Assembly: GCF_900109545.1 (NCBI RefSeq)
Contig: NZ_FOAP01000001.1
Span: 930,001-994,000, forward strand
Reading direction: 5' to 3'
Source of the DNA: Stigmatella aurantiaca
GTDB lineage: Bacteria; Myxococcota; Myxococcia; Myxococcales; Myxococcaceae
Length of the DNA: 64,000 bases
Part shown: positions 14,395 through 22,988 of the stretch, one piece after another
Position numbering within the stretch: the stretch's first letter is position 1
How the letters are laid out: the number at the start of each line of letters is the position of its first letter
Position numbers and translations under genes: made by a program
Notes under the pieces: generated by a model
The model's database searches: none
Told to the model about the DNA's origin: nothing
Seen by the model: the letters and a program-made list of their open reading frames with translations, nothing else

Positions 14395-15339
14395 TCAGCC
14401 CTGCCAGGGCTCGCTCTGCACCACCCACAGGGGCGCGTCCGCGCACTGGATGAGCAGGGCCGTGCCGTCGCGCATCAGGACGGTGCCCGGCGCGGCCCGC
14501 ACACCCTGCGGGGCATGGGTCAGGAGCGTGCTCTGTACCTGCCGCCGCTGGCCCTCCAGGGTCGCGAGCGCGGCGTACGGGTGGCCCTCCTGCCATGAGG
14601 CCATCCGGCACGCCCGCACCCGCCGGTGGACGGCGAGGGCCGGCTGGCTCCAGTCGAGCTCGCGCTCGGCGGTGCCGAAGTTGCCCGCGTATCCGGCGCC
14701 CTGCTCGGTCTGGGGCTCGCCCCGGTCTCCCCAGGTGATGCGGCTGAACACCTCGGGCAGCAGCCGCTCGCCCAGGCTCATCATCTTGTCCGTCAGGGCC
14801 TCCGCCGTGTCCCCATCCTCGATGGGGGCGCTTCCGTGAGCGAGCAGGGGCCCGGTGTCGAACTGCGCGTCCATCCGGTGGAACGTCAGGCTCAGCTCCG
14901 GCTCGCCGTTGAGCAGCGTCCAGCCGAGCGGGTTGGGGCCCCGGTAGCGCGGCAGCCGGCCCGGGTGGGCGTTGAGGGCCCCTTGGGGCGGCAGCGCCAG
15001 GGCCTCCGGTGGGATGCGCCAGGGGAAGAAGAAGCTCAGAATCAGGTCCGGCTGGACGGCCTTCAGCAGGGGGGCGATCCGGTCGCGCCGGCTGGGCAGG
15101 AGGATGTCGGCGCTGGGGGGGATCTGCTGAATCACCTGGTGCATCATCGACCGGCCCAGCTCCGTGCGGGGCCGGGGACCTCCAGGGCCGGTGGTCATCA
15201 CCGCCGCCAGCGTGTGGCCCCGGGCCGGGAGCAGCTGGCTCATGGAGGCCACCACCAGGGGCGAGACGGTCAACAGCGCGATGCGCCAGCCGTCATATTG
15301 GATGTGTGCACCGCCGGAAGGAGGGGAGGCAAGCATCAT
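14395..15339 (-). CDS. Formyltransferase-family protein
   Basis: 314 residues related to methionyl-tRNA/GART-type formyltransferases, which move a formyl group from 10-formyl-tetrahydrofolate. The catalytic Asn-x-His block is seen as GALNAHPGRLPRYRGPNPLG near residues 138-157 and the Asp as MDAQFDTGPLL near residue 180. The C-terminal part (YAGNFGTAERELDWSQPALA) resembles Fmt/ArnA. Housekeeping Fmt is not excluded, but isolated position between T3SS genes on the opposite strand and the altered N-terminus favour a specialised transferase, e.g. sugar-amine or amino-acid formylation. The start at 15339 is the first in a long frame; ATG 15336 is equally possible. Confidence 0.8.
   Translation of the reverse strand: MMLASPPSGGAHIQYDGWRIALLTVSPLVVASMSQLLPARGHTLAAVMTTGPGGPRPRTELGRSMMHQVIQQIPPSADILLPSRRDRIAPLLKAVQPDLILSFFFPWRIPPEALALPPQGALNAHPGRLPRYRGPNPLGWTLLNGEPELSLTFHRMDAQFDTGPLLAHGSAPIEDGDTAEALTDKMMSLGERLLPEVFSRITWGDRGEPQTEQGAGYAGNFGTAERELDWSQPALAVHRRVRACRMASWQEGHPYAALATLEGQRRQVQSTLLTHAPQGVRAAPGTVLMRDGTALLIQCADAPLWVVQSEPWQG
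14397..14411. terminator. Short hairpin between convergent genes
   Basis: AGCCCT-GCC-AGGGCT spans the end of the minus-strand formyltransferase gene, 16 nt after the repeat-protein stop. It is small, with no T-run on the plus strand, so it is at best a weak bidirectional terminator. Confidence 0.25.
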
Positions 15340-15428
15340 TCGGGTGTCCTACCACCGTGCCTGGGGGGCTCCCAGGGCCCAGGGGGCTTGGGCGCGAGAC
15401 CGCCCACGGACTAGGATGGCCCCCGCCG

Positions 15429-17555
15429 ATGGTATCCAATCCCAACAGCTTTCTCTCCAAATACTCCGACATCGTCCTCGCGCTGGTGGTGGTCGCCATC
15501 GTCGGGATGATGATCGTCCCGCTGCCCACCCTGCTGCTGGACGTGCTGCTGACGCTGAACATCAGCATCTCGGTGGTGTTGCTGCTCATCTCGCTCTACG
15601 TGCCCGGAGCGCTCCAGCTGTCGGTGTTCCCGACGCTGCTGCTCATCACCACCATGTTCCGGCTGTCGCTCACCATCTCCACCACCCGGCTCATCCTGCT
15701 CACAGGAGACCCGGGCGAGGTGGTGGTGGCGTTCGGAAAGTTCGTGGTCCAGGGCAACTTCGTCGTCGGTGCCATCATCTTCGTCATCCTCACGGTGGTG
15801 AACTTCATCGTGATTTCGAAGGGCTCCGAGCGTGTGGCCGAAGTGGCCGCCCGCTTCACCCTGGACGCCATGCCCGGCAAGCAGATGTCCATCGACGCCG
15901 ACCTGCGCGCCGGCTCGCTCGACCTGGAGCAGGGCAAGAAGAAGCGCCGCGACCTGGAGCGCGAGAGCCAGCTGTTCGGCGCCATGGACGGCGCCATGAA
16001 GTTCGTCAAGGGCGACGCCATCGCCTCCATCATCATCACCGTCATCAACATTGTCGGTGGCCTCATCATCGGCGTGATGCAGAAGGGCATGGAGGTGGGC
16101 GCCGCCGCCCAGAAGTACTCGCTGCTCACCATCGGTGACGGTCTGGTGGGCATGATCCCCGCCATCCTCATCTCCACCTGCGCCGGTATCATCGTGACGC
16201 GCGTGGGCGGCGAGGAGGAGGGCAACCACCTGGGCAAGGACGTGGGCATCCAGCTCACCGCCTACCCGAAGGCCATCGCCATCGCGGCCGGCATGCTCTG
16301 CGTCCTGGCCGCCATCCCGGGTCTTCCCACCGTGCCCTTCCTCGCCCTGGGCGGGGCCGCGGGCTTCGGCGCCTGGAAGATGCTCCGGACGAAAGAGGCG
16401 GCCGCCGTGGCGGAGGAGGCGGGCGGTCTGGTGCCCTCCGAGTCTCCCAACGGCACGCCGGCCTCCACCGAGCCGCCGCCCAAGGAGCAGCTCAACCCCG
16501 AGTCCGAGGTGTTCGTCCCCGTCGTCACCCCCATCGTGCTGGAGGTGTCCGACGCGCTGGTGTCCTTCGTGGACTCGCGGCAGGACAACGGCCGGTTCCT
16601 CTTCGAGCTCATCCCGTTCATGCGCGATGGCCTCTTCGTGGAGCTGGGCGTGCGCTTCCCCGGCGTGCGCGCCCGCGGCAACGCGAGCCTGCCCCAGGGC
16701 GCCTACCAGATTCAGATCAACGAGGTGCCGGTCGTCACCGGGCAGACCACCATCGGCCACGTGCTGGTGAACGACACCGTGGACCGGCTGAAGCTGATGA
16801 ACATCACCGGCTTCGAGGCCATCAACCCGGCCACCCGCCAGCCCGCCGCCTGGGTCCCCGAGCAGTACCGGGAGACGCTCGAGGCCGCGGGGCTCACCAC
16901 CTGGGATGTGCCCGGGTACATGATTCTCCACCTGGCCGCGGTCCTGCGCCGCAATGCCCGCGAGTTCGTGGGCGTGCAGGAAGCCCAGACGATGCTGGAC
17001 CAGCTGGAGAAGGCCTTCCCCGCCATCATCAAGGAGGTGGTGCCCAAGGTCGTCAACGTGCTGAAGCTCACGGACATCCTCCAGCGGCTCGTGGAGGAAG
17101 AAATCTCCGTGCGTGACTTGCGCGGCGTCCTTCAGGCCCTGTCCGAGTACGGCCAGGTGGAAGCCGACAACGTGATGCTCACCGAGCACGTGCGCTCGTC
17201 CCTGCGGCGCTACATCTCCCACAAGTACGCGCGCGGCACCGGCACCCTGGTCGTCTACCTGTTGGATCCGCAAATCGAGGAGGCCATCCGGGGCTCCATC
17301 AAGCGCACCTCCGCGGGCACGCACCTGGCCCTGGAGCCGGAGCTGGCGCAGGAAATCGTCCAGGCCGTCAAGGCCGAGTGCGGCCACCTGCCTCCGAGCG
17401 CCCAGCGCCCCGTCATCCTCACGGCCATGGACATCCGGCGCTACGTGCGCAAGCTGCTGGAGTACGAGTTCAACCCGCCGTTCTCCGTGCTCAGCTACCA
17501 GGAGCTCGCGCCGGATCTCAACATCCAGCCCGTGGCGCGCATCTCCACCCGGTAG
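15429..17555 (+). CDS. sctV: SctV (FlhA/YscV family) major export-gate protein
   Basis: 708 residues from the ATG at 15429 (MVSNPNSFLSKYSDIVLALV); the open frame extends far upstream only as GC-rich shadow. About eight membrane segments lie in residues 12-330. The family FHIPEP-type block reads ARFTLDAMPGKQMSIDADLR at about residues 140-159, followed by GAMDGAMKFVKGDAIASIII. After a Pro/Glu linker (about 340-365) comes the large cytoplasmic domain that forms the nonameric ring above the gate and docks chaperone-substrate complexes. It is separated from sctRSTU by 10.5 kb of substrate and chaperone genes, so expression is probably independent. Confidence 0.95.
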   Translation: MVSNPNSFLSKYSDIVLALVVVAIVGMMIVPLPTLLLDVLLTLNISISVVLLLISLYVPGALQLSVFPTLLLITTMFRLSLTISTTRLILLTGDPGEVVVAFGKFVVQGNFVVGAIIFVILTVVNFIVISKGSERVAEVAARFTLDAMPGKQMSIDADLRAGSLDLEQGKKKRRDLERESQLFGAMDGAMKFVKGDAIASIIITVINIVGGLIIGVMQKGMEVGAAAQKYSLLTIGDGLVGMIPAILISTCAGIIVTRVGGEEEGNHLGKDVGIQLTAYPKAIAIAAGMLCVLAAIPGLPTVPFLALGGAAGFGAWKMLRTKEAAAVAEEAGGLVPSESPNGTPASTEPPPKEQLNPESEVFVPVVTPIVLEVSDALVSFVDSRQDNGRFLFELIPFMRDGLFVELGVRFPGVRARGNASLPQGAYQIQINEVPVVTGQTTIGHVLVNDTVDRLKLMNITGFEAINPATRQPAAWVPEQYRETLEAAGLTTWDVPGYMILHLAAVLRRNAREFVGVQEAQTMLDQLEKAFPAIIKEVVPKVVNVLKLTDILQRLVEEEISVRDLRGVLQALSEYGQVEADNVMLTEHVRSSLRRYISHKYARGTGTLVVYLLDPQIEEAIRGSIKRTSAGTHLALEPELAQEIVQAVKAECGHLPPSAQRPVILTAMDIRRYVRKLLEYEFNPPFSVLSYQELAPDLNIQPVARISTR

Positions 17556-17603
17556 TCCCCGGGGGCCCTCTGGGGCCTCCCTCCGGGCTTCCGCCGGGCT
17601 CGC

Positions 17604-18215
17604 TCACCGCCGCTGGTACAGGGCGGTGATGCTGGAGCCCCAGTCGGCCCGCATCACCTTCATGCCCAGCACGCTGAAGGCCGGGGACTGAATCGTCTGC
17701 CCGGCAATGACGGCCCGCGCCCCCGGCTTCAGCTCCTCCAGCTTCACGGCGAGCTGCTGCATCAGCTGCGGGCCGTAGCAGGTGCCGTGGGCGAAGACGA
17801 CGTCGTAGTCCCGGAAGTCCAGCTCCAGCATGTCCCCGTCGATGAACTCGATGCGCTGGGCCTGCTGCCCGGGCGGCAGCTGTGGGCGCACCTCCGCGTC
17901 ATAGCGCTGGAGCACCTGCCGGGCCGCGTCGCCCAGCCCGGGCAGCAGCTCCACGCCCACCACGCGGCTGAACGGAAAGAGCATGGCCGCCAGGATCGTC
18001 GCCTTGCCCGTGCCCGAGCCGAGATCGATGAACTGCTCGCCCGGCTGCGGCGAGACGGCCGCCACCACCTCGTGGAACGGGCCCGGGACGACTTCCCCGT
18101 ACGTGGTAGAGGCATCCCCCCGGCCCGTCCGCTGCTTCTCCGCCCGGGCGATTTCGTAGCCGGGGAGGTTGCCGTAGAGCTGGTCGAAGATCTCTTGCGC
18201 GCGCGTGAGTTCCAT
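17604..18215 (-). CDS. DOT1-like class I SAM-dependent methyltransferase
   Basis: 203 residues. Motifs: TTYGEVVPGPFHEVVAAV (about 37-54), then the SAM loop FIDLGSGTGKATILAAMLFP (about 62-81), acidic motif II VVGVELLPGL and a DVVFAHGTCYGPQL post-motif. The YGEV block before DLGSGTGK is the pattern of DOT1-type methyltransferases, which methylate lysines of non-tail histone surfaces in eukaryotes; bacterial relatives have unknown substrates. No signal or membrane segment. It is convergent with sctV (49-nt gap) and probably unrelated to it. Confidence 0.75.
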   Translation of the reverse strand: MELTRAQEIFDQLYGNLPGYEIARAEKQRTGRGDASTTYGEVVPGPFHEVVAAVSPQPGEQFIDLGSGTGKATILAAMLFPFSRVVGVELLPGLGDAARQVLQRYDAEVRPQLPPGQQAQRIEFIDGDMLELDFRDYDVVFAHGTCYGPQLMQQLAVKLEELKPGARAVIAGQTIQSPAFSVLGMKVMRADWGSSITALYQRR

Positions 18216-18231
18216 GGCGCGCCAGCTTAGC

Positions 18232-19299
18232 TCACGCCCCGGCGATCAGCGCCACGATGAGGCCAATGGCGAGCAGGGCGAAGACCCCCATCACCACCAG
18301 CGGCACCAGCTTCTGCTTCGTGAAACCTCCGGCGGCCACGGGCTCCGGGGGCGGCTCCCTCACGATGGGGCGCGGGGGCTCGGGCGGCGGGGCCGGGGGC
18401 TCCTCGGCCTTGACGGGCTCGGGCTCCGGCTCCGGCGGGGGCGGTTCGGGGGGAGGCGGCTCGGGCGGAGGCTCGGCCTTCGGCGGGCGCTTGGGCGGCG
18501 GGGCCCGCGGAAGGGGCTGGTTGGGCGTGTGCTCCTCTTCCTCCTCGTCGACCCCGTCGTCCACGGGCTCGTGGGGAATCACCACCGAGGGCTCGGGCAG
18601 GTCCGTGGGGTCCACGTAGATGAGGCGGGTGCTGCCCACCTCCAGCTCGTCCCCGTCCTTGAGCGTCTTGCGGTTGATCTTCTTCTTGTTGACCTTGATG
18701 CCGTTGCGGCTGCCCAGGTCCTCCACGTGCGTGCCGGACCAGTCGCGGCGCAGCTTGGCGTGGCGCCGGGAGACCAGGTCCTCGGCGAAGGTGACGTCGG
18801 CCGTCTCGTCCCGGCCGATGATGATCTCCTGCGCGTCGTTGAGCTCGATGCGCTCGCCCTCGCGCGGGCCGTTCATGATGCGGAAGTAGGGCCCCTCGCC
18901 GCTGGTGAGGCCGCGCATCACGTCCTTCACCAGGCTGCGCGCCACGAAGGACGTCTTGTCCGTGCCGACGTTGAGCGACATGGCCGCCACGTGGCTGAAG
19001 CGCACGTCGTACTGGGCAATGCCGATGATGTCCCCGTTGCGCAGGCGGTGCTTCTCGCCCTTGGGCAGGGGTTTGCCATTGATCTGCGTGCCGTAGGCAC
19101 TGCCCAGGTCCTCCAGGAAGTGCAGGTTGCCCTCCTGGGAGATACGGGCATGGTTGCGCGAGACGGCTTGCTGCGCGAGCACCACCTGGCAGGCTTTGTC
19201 GCGGCCCAGGGTGATGACCGCCTCGTCGATGACGAGCTCGGTGGGCTTGGCGGCACTGCCGGCCTCGCTGCGCTGCGTGACGGTCAACCGGACGCTCAT
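18232..19299 (-). CDS. Tail-anchored protein with two FHA domains
   Basis: 355 residues. FHA 1 (about 8-105) keeps GRDKACQ, SRNHARI and NGKPLPKGEKHRLRNGD; FHA 2 (about 135-232) keeps IGRDETADVTF, SRRHAKLRRD and DLGSRNGIKVNKKKI. A Glu/Pro-rich tail (about 240-330) ends in one membrane helix (LVPLVVMGVFALLAIGLIVA) three residues from the C-terminus. FHA domains bind phosphothreonine; SctD of injectisomes also has cytoplasmic FHA-like folds on a membrane helix, but it has a large periplasmic part absent here. A Ser/Thr-kinase signalling adaptor at the inner membrane is the safer reading. Confidence 0.85.
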   Translation of the reverse strand: MSVRLTVTQRSEAGSAAKPTELVIDEAVITLGRDKACQVVLAQQAVSRNHARISQEGNLHFLEDLGSAYGTQINGKPLPKGEKHRLRNGDIIGIAQYDVRFSHVAAMSLNVGTDKTSFVARSLVKDVMRGLTSGEGPYFRIMNGPREGERIELNDAQEIIIGRDETADVTFAEDLVSRRHAKLRRDWSGTHVEDLGSRNGIKVNKKKINRKTLKDGDELEVGSTRLIYVDPTDLPEPSVVIPHEPVDDGVDEEEEEHTPNQPLPRAPPPKRPPKAEPPPEPPPPEPPPPEPEPEPVKAEEPPAPPPEPPRPIVREPPPEPVAAGGFTKQKLVPLVVMGVFALLAIGLIVALIAGA

Positions 19300-19343
19300 C
19301 GCGAGGACTTCACCAGAAAGATGGGGTCAGAGGAGAAAAGGGC

Positions 19344-20396
19344 TCAATAGCTGTCGTTCGACAGGAACTTCTCGCACGACTCGGTCTCGGAAGGGAACTC
19401 CTCGGCCACGCCGTACTTCAGGAAATTCTTGCAGGCAATGGCCGCGGCATCCCGCTTCTGGGCCTCCGAATAGAGCCGGAACAGGCCGTAGTGGCACCGG
19501 GCGTACTTGCCATCCAGCCGCAGGCACTTCTTGTAGGTGCGCTCTTCCTCGGCGACGAGCCCCTTCTCGCTGTACTGCACCGCCATGGTGTAGAGCGCCT
19601 CGGCGGTGTTCTCCGCCGCCAGCGTCTCGCGCTCCTCCTTGCCGGCCGAGTCCACGAGGGCCGCCTTGCGCTGGGCGATGGTCAGGTTGTTGAGGCACTG
19701 GGGGTTCTTGGCCTCCAGGCGCACGCAGGTGCTGAAGGCCTCGCGGGCCTCGGCGAAGCGGCTGAGCTCCATGAGCGCCACGCCGTAGTCGTTCCACACG
19801 TTGGACACGTCCGGGGCGAGCTGCGCCGCCTGGCCGATGTGCTCCACGGCCTCCTCATACTTGCCCTCGCTGTAGGCGATGATGCCCAGGTTGTGGTGGG
19901 CGTTGGCGATGTTGGGGTTGACCGCGAGGATGGTGCGGAACTCCTTCTTGGCCTCGTCCGCCTTCTCCATCTTCATCAGCGCCAGGCCCAGGTTGTAGCG
20001 GGCCTCGAGGTAGTCGGGGTTGACCTTCAGGGCGCGCTGGAAGTTGTCGTGCGCTTTGCCGTACGCGCCCTCTTCCAGGTAGATGAAGCCGAGGTTCTGG
20101 TAGGCCTGGGCCTGCTCCTGGTTGAAGCGCAGGGCCTTGATGAAGTGCTTCTTGGCCTCTTCCTTCTTGCCCGCCTGGAGGCTGATGAGCCCCTTGTTCA
20201 CCCACAGGTCCGCGTAGTGGGGGGAGAACTCCAGGCCCAGGTCGCAGTAGACTTCGGCGCGCGTGAGGTCGCCGACGGCGATCTGCTGGGTGCACAGCTC
20301 ATTGTTGTAGAGGGCGCGCTCGTGGATGGGGGGCTTGGAGATGCAGCCGGTGGCGGCCACCAGGGACAGTGCGCAGAGCAGGGGATTCAGACGCAT
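19344..20396 (-). CDS. TPR-repeat lipoprotein
   Basis: 350 residues from the ATG at 20396 (MRLNPLLCALSLVAATGC), where a signal peptide with lipidation Cys begins; the frame continues 13 codons upstream. At least six TPRs cover residues about 40-300, with typical units such as AQAYQNLGFIYLEEGAYGKA, EARYNLGLALMKMEKADEAK and ANAHHNLGIIAYSEGKYEEA. It recalls PilF/Tgl/PilW-type pilotins but is longer. Likely outer-membrane or periplasmic scaffold; the protein on the divergent side is a small beta-barrel. Function not known. Confidence 0.8.
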   Translation of the reverse strand: MRLNPLLCALSLVAATGCISKPPIHERALYNNELCTQQIAVGDLTRAEVYCDLGLEFSPHYADLWVNKGLISLQAGKKEEAKKHFIKALRFNQEQAQAYQNLGFIYLEEGAYGKAHDNFQRALKVNPDYLEARYNLGLALMKMEKADEAKKEFRTILAVNPNIANAHHNLGIIAYSEGKYEEAVEHIGQAAQLAPDVSNVWNDYGVALMELSRFAEAREAFSTCVRLEAKNPQCLNNLTIAQRKAALVDSAGKEERETLAAENTAEALYTMAVQYSEKGLVAEEERTYKKCLRLDGKYARCHYGLFRLYSEAQKRDAAAIACKNFLKYGVAEEFPSETESCEKFLSNDSY

Positions 20397-20497
20397 GGCG
20401 CGGCGAGTGTAGGGGAGCGGGCGCCAGGGGATCAACGCCCCCGAGGCATGAATTCCAGGCTGTTTTCCAAGGGTTACGCCTGTAGAGTCCGCGCACC

Positions 20498-21013
20498 ATG
20501 CGTACGCTCCTTTGTACCCTCGGCCTCCTTTCGGCCCTGTTCGGCGCGCTTCCCGCCCAGGCCCAGTTCGACAACCACAGCCTCGGGGTGTCCCTGGGCT
20601 ACATGAACTTCCAGAAGACGGCCGGCCTGGAGGGCGGCATGTTCCTGGGGCTCGAGGGCAGCTATTACATCGAGGGGGGCTTCGACTTCGTGTCCCTCAC
20701 GAAGCTGTCGTTTCCCAAGGACCCCATCACCAACAAGCGGGTGGTGGGTGTCGCCCCCTCGGCCGGTATCCGCTACCTCTTCCTGGAGGAGTCCATCCGG
20801 CCGTATGCGGGGGCGGACCTGAGCTACCTGTTCGTCTTCCGGTCCGATACCACCGCCCAGTACGTGGGCATCGGGCCCAACGTGGGGCTGGACCTGTTCG
20901 TCACCGACTCGGTGAGCGTCGGGGTGCGCGGACAGTATATCTTCTACATCGCGCTCAACGAGGAGACGCAGCAGTCGCTGGCGTTCTCCGCGGGAGCGGC
21001 CGCTTACTTCTAA
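20498..21013 (+). CDS. Small outer-membrane beta-barrel protein
   Basis: 171 residues. A clear Sec signal ends ALPAQAQ (cleavage near residue 23). The mature part alternates aromatic and small residues in strand-length blocks (LGVSLGYMNF, MFLGLEGSYYIEGGFDFVSL, YVGIGPNVGLDLFV, AFSAGAAAYF), ending with a C-terminal Phe, the signature of OmpA/OmpX-like eight-strand barrels. It is divergent from the TPR lipoprotein gene with about 100 nt between starts, so the two may share a control region. No function assigned. Confidence 0.75.
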   Translation: MRTLLCTLGLLSALFGALPAQAQFDNHSLGVSLGYMNFQKTAGLEGGMFLGLEGSYYIEGGFDFVSLTKLSFPKDPITNKRVVGVAPSAGIRYLFLEESIRPYAGADLSYLFVFRSDTTAQYVGIGPNVGLDLFVTDSVSVGVRGQYIFYIALNEETQQSLAFSAGAAAYF

Positions 21014-21040
21014 GCGCCCCATCTCCGAGGTTTCGCCCGC

Positions 21041-22975
21041 ATGCTCCGCCTGCCGTGTCCCTTGCTGCTCGCCGTTGGTTTGCTCTGGGGGCCCCTCGTG
21101 GGGTGTGGGGGCGGGGACACGTCTCCGGCGGTGGACGCAGGGCCTCCGCCGCCGGACGCGGGGCCCCCGGATGCGGGCCCGCCCGACGCGGGGCCCCTGG
21201 ACCGGGTGCCCCCCATCGTGACGTCGCACGCGCCCGCCTCGGGCGCGGTCGCCGTGCCGCCGGATCGCCGCATCGAGCTGGTCTTCAGCGAGCCGATGCA
21301 GACCCAGGAAGGCCTGCTGCAGCTCCTGCCGGAGACGGCCTTTCCGGACAACGGCCGGGTGAAGGTCCGTCCCCAGGATTGGGATGCCTCGGGCCGCCAG
21401 GTGTCCTTCGCGTTCCCGGGCGGGCTGCCGCTGGAGACCGAAGTCACGGTCACCGCCTCGCAGTTCCTGGACGTGGCCGGCAACCCGCTGCCCGCGGCCT
21501 TCACCTTCCGCTTCACGGTGAGCGATGGCCAGCCCCCCCGGGTGACGGCCACCACGCCCAGCGAGGGCGCCAGCCGCGTGCCCCTCAACACCGCGCAGGT
21601 GTCCTTCACCTTCAATGAGCCCATGGATACCCGCGTGGGCTCGCTCGCGCCTCAGGGCGGGCTCACCCTGGGCCCGGCCACGTGGGCGGACGCCCGGGTG
21701 CTCACGGCGCCCATCACCAGCACCCTGGTGAACAACGGGCAGTACGCCGTGCGGCTCGAAGGGTTCCGCAACGTCCACGGCCAGGCGTTCAGCGGGGTGC
21801 CCACCCTGGGCGATGGGAAGCTGGACTTCGGCACGGGCCCGGACCTCACCCCGCCCACGGTGGTGAGCGCGAGCCCCGCCGAGGGCGCCCGGGACGTGGC
21901 GACCGAGTACACCACCCGGGTGGTGCTCACCTTCAGCGAGCCTATGAAGAAGTCCGTGGGCAAGGCCGAGCTGGTGGACGGCTCCACCCGCACGGTGCTC
22001 TCGCCCCTGTGGACGGGGGATGGCTTCAGCGTCAGCTATGACGTGACGTTCCTGCTGCGCCACAACGCGGCGCTGGGCATCGCCCTGACCGGGTTCCAGG
22101 ACGCGGTGGGCAACGCGCTGGACCCGAAGCCCTACCTGGGCAACGGGGTGCTCGACTTCCGGACGGTGCTGGACACCACGCGGCCCTACCTGGAGAGCTC
22201 GAATCCCGTGGATGACGCCCAGGATGTGTACCCGGCCGAGGTGTACCTCACCGGCGGCACCCCCGCGACGGGCCTGCGCAAGCGCTTCACCTTCGTGTTC
22301 AGCGAGCCGATGGACACGAGCGTGAGCCGCGTCACGCTGCACGAGACGGCCTCCCCGGGCACCTTCCGCAGCTTCAACGGCACCTGGGCCACCGACCGGA
22401 GGACGCTGACCGTCACCGTCACCGCGGTGGCCACCGGGCAGCTCCCCGTGGCCGAGACGCGCGCCTATTACATGGACCTCACCGGCCTGAAGGATGCCGC
22501 GGGCAACACCGTGGAGACGACGTTCCCGGGGCCCGGGGGGGATGGCCGGATTGGCTTCCTCACGCTGGCGGACCTGCCGTGGCTCGACCATGCGTGCGCG
22601 CACGCGCTCGCGGTGACCCCCACGGCCGTCACGGCCACCGCCACCTTCTCGGGGGCCTCGCCGCGCACGGACGCGCTCCACGGGCACTACACCGTGACCC
22701 TTCCCGGCGGGAACGGGAGCTTCACGGGCTACACCCGGATGCGGCTGGGCTTCGAGCGGCTCTACCACGCCTTCCTGAACCGGGAGGTGCCCCTGGAGGT
22801 GACGGACGCGACGAACGGCGCGGTGCTCGAGGTGACGCTGGAGCCCGTGCCGTCCGCCTGCAACGAGCTCACGCACATGGCCACCTTCCGCTCCACCGCC
22901 AACCCGGAGCTGCGGGCCCGCTTTGGCCCGGCCCCGGCCGCCGCCTTCCGCCTCGTGCTGGAGGAGCACGACTGA
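21041..22975 (+). CDS. Surface lipoprotein with Big_5 (SbsA Ig-like) domains
   Basis: 644 residues. Signal peptide ends LVGC, so a lipoprotein. A low-complexity spacer (PPPDAGPPDAGPPDAGPLD, about 32-50) follows, then four Ig-like units each with the hallmark FSEPM or FNEPM: about residues 84-88, 195-199, 303-307 and 426-430, separated by PxxGAxxV/P starts of each unit. This is the Big_5 family used in surface and S-layer-like proteins. A distinct C-terminal domain (about 520-644) starts around LDHACAHALAVTPT and is not recognised. It starts 27 nt after the barrel gene, so co-transcription is possible. Confidence 0.8.
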   Translation: MLRLPCPLLLAVGLLWGPLVGCGGGDTSPAVDAGPPPPDAGPPDAGPPDAGPLDRVPPIVTSHAPASGAVAVPPDRRIELVFSEPMQTQEGLLQLLPETAFPDNGRVKVRPQDWDASGRQVSFAFPGGLPLETEVTVTASQFLDVAGNPLPAAFTFRFTVSDGQPPRVTATTPSEGASRVPLNTAQVSFTFNEPMDTRVGSLAPQGGLTLGPATWADARVLTAPITSTLVNNGQYAVRLEGFRNVHGQAFSGVPTLGDGKLDFGTGPDLTPPTVVSASPAEGARDVATEYTTRVVLTFSEPMKKSVGKAELVDGSTRTVLSPLWTGDGFSVSYDVTFLLRHNAALGIALTGFQDAVGNALDPKPYLGNGVLDFRTVLDTTRPYLESSNPVDDAQDVYPAEVYLTGGTPATGLRKRFTFVFSEPMDTSVSRVTLHETASPGTFRSFNGTWATDRRTLTVTVTAVATGQLPVAETRAYYMDLTGLKDAAGNTVETTFPGPGGDGRIGFLTLADLPWLDHACAHALAVTPTAVTATATFSGASPRTDALHGHYTVTLPGGNGSFTGYTRMRLGFERLYHAFLNREVPLEVTDATNGAVLEVTLEPVPSACNELTHMATFRSTANPELRARFGPAPAAAFRLVLEEHD

Positions 22976-22988
22976 CGGGGGCCGCCGC

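Noticed and set aside
12573-14611. Long minus-strand open frames (542 and 556 codons) across the 77-residue repeats
   Set aside because: They repeat with the same 231-bp period because they are antisense to the repeat gene; they have no ribosome sites, and the plus frame has proper start, codon bias and context.
15411-17387. 658-codon minus-strand frame opposite sctV
   Set aside because: Same shadow pattern; sctV on the plus strand is certain.
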